DNA of 10,740 nt, from positions 1-10,740 of the forward strand of contig CAITHY010000045.1 of assembly GCA_903892315.1 (NCBI GenBank). The letters run 5' to 3'. The notes below the pieces were generated by a model that ran no database searches, was not told the origin of the DNA, and was given only the letters and a program-made list of their open reading frames with translations. Both the position numbers and the translations under genes were made by a program. Positions 7,000-10,740 of this stretch are shown here, in pieces; the stretch's first letter is position 1, and the number at the start of each line of letters is the position of its first letter. Source of the DNA: an uncultured beta proteobacterium. GTDB lineage: Bacteria; Pseudomonadota; Gammaproteobacteria; Burkholderiales; Burkholderiaceae.

Positions 7000-7893
7000 T
7001 TATTCACTCTTGGCATCTAAGGCAATTTGATAGGCTGCTTTTTTGGTGAGGCCTAAAGTTTGCGAAAGAACGGCGGCAATTTCTTTGCTGCCTAGATAAG
7101 GGCTGAGCGCATTAGCCCATAACAAGAGAGATGAATGCTCTGGGGCCTCATCGCTATTGGCTGATCGCCCTGCTATCACAATGACAAATTCACCCTTAAG
7201 GCTCTCTGCTACCTCTAGCCAGTTAGCAACGTCTTGTGCTTGAAGCGGCACAAGCTGCTCAAATTTTTTGGTTAACTCACGACAGACTAAAAGCTGACGA
7301 TCGGGCTCTAAATTTTTTGCTAGCAATGCAAGCGTCTCCTTAATGTGGTGTGGAGACTCAAAAAAGATGCTTGCCTTTTTGCTGCTTGAAATATCTTGGA
7401 TCAGAGCATCACGCTCTTTAGTTTTGTTGGGCCAAAAACCTAAAAACTGAAAGCGCCCTTCCGAGTGATGCATCACCGAACCCGCTGCGGAGATGGCACT
7501 TGATACAGCGCTTGCCCCGGGAATGGGTATTACTCTTAGTCCCGCTTTTTGAACCTCATTGACTAGTCTTGCACCAGGATCTGAAACCCCTGGGGTGCCA
7601 GCATCTGAAATATAAGCCCAACGCTCATTGTTTAAAAGGTGTTGGATGACTGTTTGAGCGCCTCCAATTTCGTTATGTTCGTGCAACGCTAAACATTTTT
7701 TATGAATACCAAACTGCTGGAGTAATGCTGCGCTATGTCTAGTGTCCTCACAAGCGATTCCATCTACTGCATTGAGAATATGCAGGGCGCGTAAAGTAAT
7801 GTCGCCCAAATTGCCGATGGGTGTTGCAACCATGTATAGGGCCCCAGCAGGTAAATCCTGCTGCTTTAAGAAATCGAAAGAGCTAAATTCCAT
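7000..7893 (-). CDS. rsmI: 16S rRNA (cytidine1402-2'-O)-methyltransferase
   Basis: RsmI methylates the ribose 2'-O of C1402 in 16S rRNA with S-adenosylmethionine, tuning the decoding centre. The 297-residue protein (E. coli 286) has the tetrapyrrole-methylase fold motifs: VATPIGNLGD at 22-31, EDTR at 49-52, SDAGTPGVSDPG at 96-107 and PIPGASA at 123-129, followed by a FESPHH element and a C-terminal region ending in TKKAAYQIAL. The ATG at 7893 gives the normal RsmI N-terminus just before the first motif; the frame is open up to 8016 but that would overlap the divergent gene and has no family support. A 106-base gap separates it from the divergent diaA-like gene, as part of a conserved rsmI neighbourhood. 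Its 3' end shares the terminator at 6965-6991. Confidence 0.95.
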   Translation of the reverse strand: MEFSSFDFLKQQDLPAGALYMVATPIGNLGDITLRALHILNAVDGIACEDTRHSAALLQQFGIHKKCLALHEHNEIGGAQTVIQHLLNNERWAYISDAGTPGVSDPGARLVNEVQKAGLRVIPIPGASAVSSAISAAGSVMHHSEGRFQFLGFWPNKTKERDALIQDISSSKKASIFFESPHHIKETLALLAKNLEPDRQLLVCRELTKKFEQLVPLQAQDVANWLEVAESLKGEFVIVIAGRSANSDEAPEHSSLLLWANALSPYLGSKEIAAVLSQTLGLTKKAAYQIALDAKSE

Positions 7894-7999
7894 GTGGGCT
7901 TGCCTGCCAAAAGTTAAACGATTAAGTAAGAGAATACGTTGCTTTTGGGATAAGCTGATTGCTACTGAAATTAGGGTATCTTTGGCGCATAATATTGTT

Positions 8000-8602
8000 A
8001 TGGAAAAAGATATCAACGAACGTTTGCGTCAGCGCGCCTCCCAGCATTTTCTGGATAGCATTGCCGTAAAGCAAGAGGCTGAAAAACTGCTGCCTGAATC
8101 TATTGCCAAGGGGGTGCTGGCAATGGCGGGCTGTTTGCGCGAAGGCGGCAAGGTGATGGCCTGTGGCAATGGCGGCTCTGCAGCTGATGCACAGCACTTT
8201 GCAGCAGAGCTCGTTGGTCGATTTGAGAGAGAGCGCCAAGAGTTGGCCGCGATCGCTTTGACAACAGATACTTCAATTCTTACGGCTATTGGAAATGACT
8301 ATAGCTACGATGAGATTTTTAGCAAACAAGTTCGCGGGCTTGGTAAAAAAGGCGACATTCTATTGGGGATCTCAACCTCAGGAAATTCAAAGAATGTTAT
8401 TAAAGCTATTGAGGCTGCCAAAAAGCTTGGTATGAAAATCATCGCATTCACTGGTAATGGCGGTGGCAAGATTGCTCAGTTATTGGGCAAGGATGACATC
8501 CATTTGTGCGCACCATCAACACGAACTGCGCGCATTCAAGAAACGCATTTAGTGTTACTTCATGCTTTATGTGATGGCGTAGATCACGTAATGCTCGACT
8601 AA
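8000..8602 (+). CDS. SIS-domain protein of the DiaA/GmhA family
   Basis: This 200-residue protein is one SIS sugar-phosphate-binding domain. E. coli has two relatives: GmhA, sedoheptulose-7-phosphate isomerase for LPS heptose, and DiaA, a tetramer that binds DnaA and promotes initiation. Seen here: CGNGGSAADAQHFAAEL at 55-71, STSGNS at 125-130, TGNGGGKIAQLLG at 151-163 and ARIQETH at 177-183. Sequence style (FERERQELAAIAL, LTAIGNDY, KQVRGLG, LLG-D) and the following BON lipoprotein gene match DiaA. Yet Glu70 and His188 align with GmhA catalytic Glu65 and His180, which E. coli DiaA lacks. The DiaA residues Leu190-Phe191 that contact DnaA align with Met198-Leu199 at the extreme C-terminus. It may have either or both functions. 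ATG at 8000 is chosen by homology; the upstream open frame is antisense to rsmI. It starts a likely three-gene operon. Confidence 0.9.
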   Translation: MEKDINERLRQRASQHFLDSIAVKQEAEKLLPESIAKGVLAMAGCLREGGKVMACGNGGSAADAQHFAAELVGRFERERQELAAIALTTDTSILTAIGNDYSYDEIFSKQVRGLGKKGDILLGISTSGNSKNVIKAIEAAKKLGMKIIAFTGNGGGKIAQLLGKDDIHLCAPSTRTARIQETHLVLLHALCDGVDHVMLD

Positions 8603-8636
8603 AAATTATTATTATCTCAATACAGAAATTACCTAA

Positions 8637-9287
8637 ATGAAAATCGTATTCTTCAGAAGACTGTTTCTCGCAACTGTCATTGCCTCACAGTTATCAGCAT
8701 GCGCAGTAGTTGCTGTTGGTGGCGTGGCAGCCGGTGCGGCCGTCATGGCGGATCGACGAACACCAGCAGTGCAGGCTATCGATAAGGGCATTGAGTTAGA
8801 GGCGGAAAATGCTTTAGCAAAACGATTTGGCGATAACGCACACATTAACGTCACCTCCTTTAATCAAAAGGTATTGCTTACTGGTGAAGTAAAGGATGCT
8901 GACATTAAGGGCGAGGCGGGCGCCTATGTCAAGGCAATGAAGAATGCGCGCTCCGTCTTTAATGAATTGGTTATTGGGCCAAACAGTAGCTACACAGCAC
9001 GCGCAAATGATTCTTATCTCGAGTCTAAGATCAAAACACAAATGGTCTTTACAGATAAGCTGCCGTCAAACTCGATGGCTATTGTGGCGGAAGGAAGTAG
9101 CGTTTATCTCATGGGGATCTTGACGCAAAGTGAGGCTGACCTTGCTAAGAAAATTGCGAGCAATACGAATGGCGTAAAAGATGTTTACGTTTACTTCGAT
9201 ATCATTTCTGAAGAAGAAAAAGTTCGCCTAGAAAAGCAAGGTAAAGCAGATCAAACTCAACCTCGTAGTCCTCCAAAATTTCAGTAA
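8637..9287 (+). CDS. dolP: Two-BON-domain outer membrane lipoprotein (DolP/YraP-like)
   Basis: DolP is an outer membrane lipoprotein that binds anionic phospholipid and supports envelope integrity and the BAM machinery in E. coli. The 216 residues start with a basic-hydrophobic signal peptide and lipobox LSAC, placing the lipidated Cys at 22. A Gly/Ala-rich stretch (28-36) follows, then BON domain 1 at about 49-115 (NVTSFNQKVLLTGEV) and BON domain 2 at about 122-190 (SSVYLMGILTQSEA and NGVKDVYVYF). The residue after the lipidated Cys is Ala, not Asp, which fits outer membrane sorting. A charged tail of about 26 residues extends past BON2 and is absent from E. coli YraP as I recall it. It follows the diaA-like gene by 34 bases, the same pair order as E. 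coli yraO-yraP. Confidence 0.9.
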   Translation: MKIVFFRRLFLATVIASQLSACAVVAVGGVAAGAAVMADRRTPAVQAIDKGIELEAENALAKRFGDNAHINVTSFNQKVLLTGEVKDADIKGEAGAYVKAMKNARSVFNELVIGPNSSYTARANDSYLESKIKTQMVFTDKLPSNSMAIVAEGSSVYLMGILTQSEADLAKKIASNTNGVKDVYVYFDIISEEEKVRLEKQGKADQTQPRSPPKFQ

Positions 9288-9305
9288 TTTTTTCGTAGGT
9301 TGGCG

Positions 9306-9659
9306 ATGTTTAAAAAGCGCGTGATTGTAAAAGTAGTTTTTTTATTTACAACGCTCGCTTATTTCATGGCAGCTGCATATGCGAATGCTGAGGATGAAAA
9401 AGCATTTGCCATTGCAAAACAAAATGCCTGCCTAGGCTGTCACGCAATCAATAAAAAAATTGTTGGCCCGAGCTTTCAATCCGTTGCTGAAAAATATAAG
9501 AACGATCCCAATGCACAAGCATTTCTAAAAAATAAAATTGCTAAAGGCGGTTCTGGTTCATGGGGTGTTGTGCCTATGCCGGCCAACGCCAAATTAAGCG
9601 ATGTAGATCTATCTGTATTAAGTGGATGGATCTTGCGTGGAGCACCCTACAAGAACTAG
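9306..9659 (+). CDS. Periplasmic class I cytochrome c (c551/c552-like)
   Basis: This small monohaem electron carrier is exported to the periplasm. The 117-residue precursor has a basic N-terminus, a hydrophobic core at 8-24 and a likely cleavage after AYANA near residue 28. The mature part shows the haem motif CLGCH at 42-46 (thioether Cys42 and Cys45, proximal His46), IVGPSFQSVAEKY at 52-64, and GVVPMPAN at 87-94 with Met91 as the probable sixth ligand; SGWIL at 106-110 is the usual C-terminal helix. The ATG at 9306 is preferred over a TTG two codons upstream because AGG at 9297-9299 gives a 6-base spacing. It follows dolP by 18 bases, so it is probably co-transcribed. The redox partners are not indicated. 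Confidence 0.93.
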   Translation: MFKKRVIVKVVFLFTTLAYFMAAAYANAEDEKAFAIAKQNACLGCHAINKKIVGPSFQSVAEKYKNDPNAQAFLKNKIAKGGSGSWGVVPMPANAKLSDVDLSVLSGWILRGAPYKN

Positions 9660-9668
9660 AGCTGGAAA

Positions 9669-10325
9669 TCAGCGCGCTAGACCTGGCCTGCCTAGGAACC
9701 ACTGCCAGGCTTGATTAGAGCGCTTGAGGTTTTGTTTGAGGGCATAGTCCATGCCAGCCCACTGTTCATTAGCAGCCTCTTCCACAATGGTTGCGGGATT
9801 TGCTGGTGGCAGCTTAAGGCAAGCATCAGCATCGCCATAGGCGTATTCCACAGTCATCCCCGCCTTTTGCGCCAAATGCATCATGGCTTTGTTATTGGCA
9901 AGACAATGAACATAAAGGGTTTCAATGCTGGTATTGCGTGAGTGAATGGCTGACCGTTGCAATAAAGCTGTACCCAGGCCCTGAGAGCGTCCTTCTGGCA
10001 AGACAGAAACACCAAATTCAGCGGCTTTTGCCTGGCCTTTGTGATCTGGCAGATAGGCTAAATGCGCCATACCTATAAGCCTTAAATCTAGGTCGAATAC
10101 ACCAAAAATGACGTCCCGATTGAAATTGAGGCCCTCAACATAGTGACGAATTACCTCATCAGGCGTCTGTGTACCAAAGCGTAAGCGCCGATCTTCATCA
10201 TTTAGTTGCAATAAATGAATCAATATTTCTTCTCTATAACCTGCGTGAAGCGTGCGTACGGGCACAGTCTCCCAGGCCGAATAAGGGCTAGAAGGTATAT
10301 GGCTGTTCGCTAATTTATTGTGCAT
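9669..10325 (-). CDS. GNAT family N-acetyltransferase
   Basis: The protein uses acetyl-CoA to acetylate an unknown acceptor. The 218 residues contain a GNAT core at about 22-170: an N-terminal part with LNDEDRRLRFG at 41-51, strand IGMAHLAYL at 84-92, the AEFGVSVLPEGRSQGLGTALL segment at 102-122 holding the acetyl-CoA pyrophosphate loop R-x-Q-G-L-G (113-118), and LYVHCLANNKAMMHLAQKAGM at 137-157, the usual last motif. Residues 171-218 form an extra tail rich in Trp, Asn and basic residues. The ATG at 10325 is the first in frame. It converges with the cytochrome gene (9 bases between stops, no terminator seen) and diverges from the rRNA promoter region. Family is clear, substrate is not. Confidence 0.88.
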   Translation of the reverse strand: MHNKLANSHIPSSPYSAWETVPVRTLHAGYREEILIHLLQLNDEDRRLRFGTQTPDEVIRHYVEGLNFNRDVIFGVFDLDLRLIGMAHLAYLPDHKGQAKAAEFGVSVLPEGRSQGLGTALLQRSAIHSRNTSIETLYVHCLANNKAMMHLAQKAGMTVEYAYGDADACLKLPPANPATIVEEAANEQWAGMDYALKQNLKRSNQAWQWFLGRPGLAR

Positions 10326-10567
10326 AGCAATATGTTAGCAGGGATATGAAAAAATTTCAGGGTTTTCCCTAGGTTTGTTGGAATTAGCCCCAAATAAGTG
10401 TGAAAAAAGAGCGTAAATTTTGGCTTCCCTAGTTCTAAACCCTAAAAAACAGGTATTTTTCAAAAAAAGTTGAAATTTTTTTTAATATCTAACCCCATGT
10501 TTTTATTGGAGATATTTTTAAACTAAGAAAAAACTGAGTCTTTTTAAGTAAAAGAGTACGAAAGGTG
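10326..10567. other. A/T-tract DNA upstream of the rrn promoter, with UP-element-like part
   Basis: No gene is credible in these 242 bases. The segment is rich in short A and T runs, densest at 10440-10560 (including T8 at 10476-10483), as expected of curved DNA and of UP elements that bind the RNA polymerase alpha subunits. The last 45 bases before the -35 box are the likely UP element. A perfect AGGG-TTTT-CCCT hairpin sits at 10359-10370. An A+T-only inverted repeat TTTCAA/TTGAAA before the T8 run could be a weak terminator but is more simply part of the A/T tract. Confidence 0.6.
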
Positions 10568-10596
10568 TTGACGACCCTGAAAATGTGGGATATAGT
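10568..10596 (+). promoter_or_regulatory. rRNA operon promoter (sigma70 type)
   Basis: The -35 box TTGACG (10568-10573) and -10 box TATAGT (10591-10596) are separated by exactly 17 bases, and an A/T-rich UP-like segment lies directly upstream. Transcription would start near 10603. The following boxA-like sequence and leader identify the transcript as a ribosomal RNA precursor. This is the strongest promoter match I found in the window. Confidence 0.85.
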
Positions 10597-10639
10597 CTCA
10601 CCTCTCTGCTGAATGTTTTACGAAATACGAAACAAGTCA

Positions 10640-10650
10640 GCCCTCTTTAA
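10640..10650 (+). promoter_or_regulatory. boxA antitermination element of the rrn leader
   Basis: The core CTCTTTAA (10643-10650), preceded by GCC, matches the NusB-NusE boxA consensus TGCTCTTTAA closely. The sequence after it (ACCGATAATTGTGGGTACT at 10660-10678) resembles 16S leaders of betaproteobacteria as I recall them. It would recruit the Nus antitermination complex to the transcript. Confidence 0.8.
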
Positions 10651-10668
10651 AAATTAGTCAACCGATAA

Positions 10669-10731
10669 TTGTGGGTACTAAGTGAAAGCATCCAGTCCTT
10701 CGGGACAGATGTAAATAAATAGTACTCATAG
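10669..10731 (+). other. Structured 16S rRNA leader (nested stem-loops)
   Basis: In the transcript, bases 10669-10680 (TTGTGGGTACTA) can pair along all 12 positions with 10720-10731 (TAGTACTCATAG), with three G-U pairs. The enclosed 39 bases contain a perfect GTCC-TTCG-GGAC hairpin (10695-10706) with a stable UUCG tetraloop. Such leader helices are involved in pre-16S folding and processing. The 16S gene is expected soon after the window end. Confidence 0.7.
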
Positions 10732-10740
10732 ACAGTAAAA

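Noticed and set aside
7742..7999. Long upstream extension of the diaA-like frame
   Set aside because: It is antisense to the coding start of rsmI, and the family N-terminus begins at the ATG at 8000.
7894..8016. N-terminal extension of RsmI
   Set aside because: It would overlap the diaA-like gene and adds sequence not found in the family; the ATG at 7893 gives the normal length.
9682..9709. CCTGGC/GCCAGG inverted repeat near the end of the GNAT gene as a terminator
   Set aside because: It is inside coding sequence, has a 16-base loop and no T run.
10458..10483. TTTCAA/TTGAAA inverted repeat followed by eight T, as a terminator
   Set aside because: The stem is only six pairs with one G-C, and no plus-strand gene ends nearby; A/T-tract promoter DNA explains it better.
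1..10740. Mobile element, CRISPR, toxin-antitoxin or defence system
   Set aside because: No transposase, integrase, spaced repeats or known defence domains are seen; gene order and base use look like chromosomal backbone.

Overview
The window reads as chromosomal backbone of a betaproteobacterium of the Burkholderiaceae, most likely Polynucleobacter or a close relative. This rests on the order atpC-hemE-priA, on the rsmI / SIS / BON / cytochrome c block, on a c5-cytochrome-like membrane anchor, and on moderate G+C by eye. The genus call is inference; no database was searched. I see no insertion sequence, phage gene, CRISPR array or defence locus.

Layout. (1) 3-3939, plus strand: end of the ATP synthase operon (atpC), hemE, a 265-base A+T-rich gap with DnaA boxes, then priA. 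(2) 3943-5265: a lipoyl carrier of the GcvH family (minus) that converges on priA, a YcbL-type metallo-beta-lactamase-fold hydrolase (plus), and a 61-residue four-cysteine protein (minus). (3) 5307-6607, minus strand: a membrane fatty acid desaturase with tRNA-Arg(CCG) upstream. (4) 6711-6991: a 78-residue single-pass membrane protein resembling the anchor of a c5 cytochrome without its haem domain, followed by a strong terminator shared with rsmI. (5) 7000-9659: rsmI (minus), divergent from a likely operon of diaA/gmhA-like, dolP-like and a small cytochrome c. (6) 9669-10325: a GNAT acetyltransferase (minus). (7) 10326-10740: A/T-tract DNA, a strong promoter, boxA and a structured leader of a ribosomal RNA operon; 16S itself would start beyond the window.

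How the parts relate. Most genes are housekeeping: energy (AtpC, cytochrome c), haem synthesis (HemE), replication restart (PriA), one-carbon or lipoyl metabolism (GcvH-like), rRNA modification (RsmI), envelope integrity (DolP) and translation (tRNA-Arg, rrn). A replication theme recurs: a DnaA-box cluster just upstream of priA, a PriA that seems to lack its winged-helix domain, and a SIS protein in the genomic position of the DnaA-binding protein DiaA. That SIS protein keeps residues matching the catalytic pair of the isomerase GmhA. I did not find a clear new multi-gene system. The items most worth a second look are the hemE-priA gap, the shortened PriA, the DiaA/GmhA intermediate and the haem-less cytochrome anchor.
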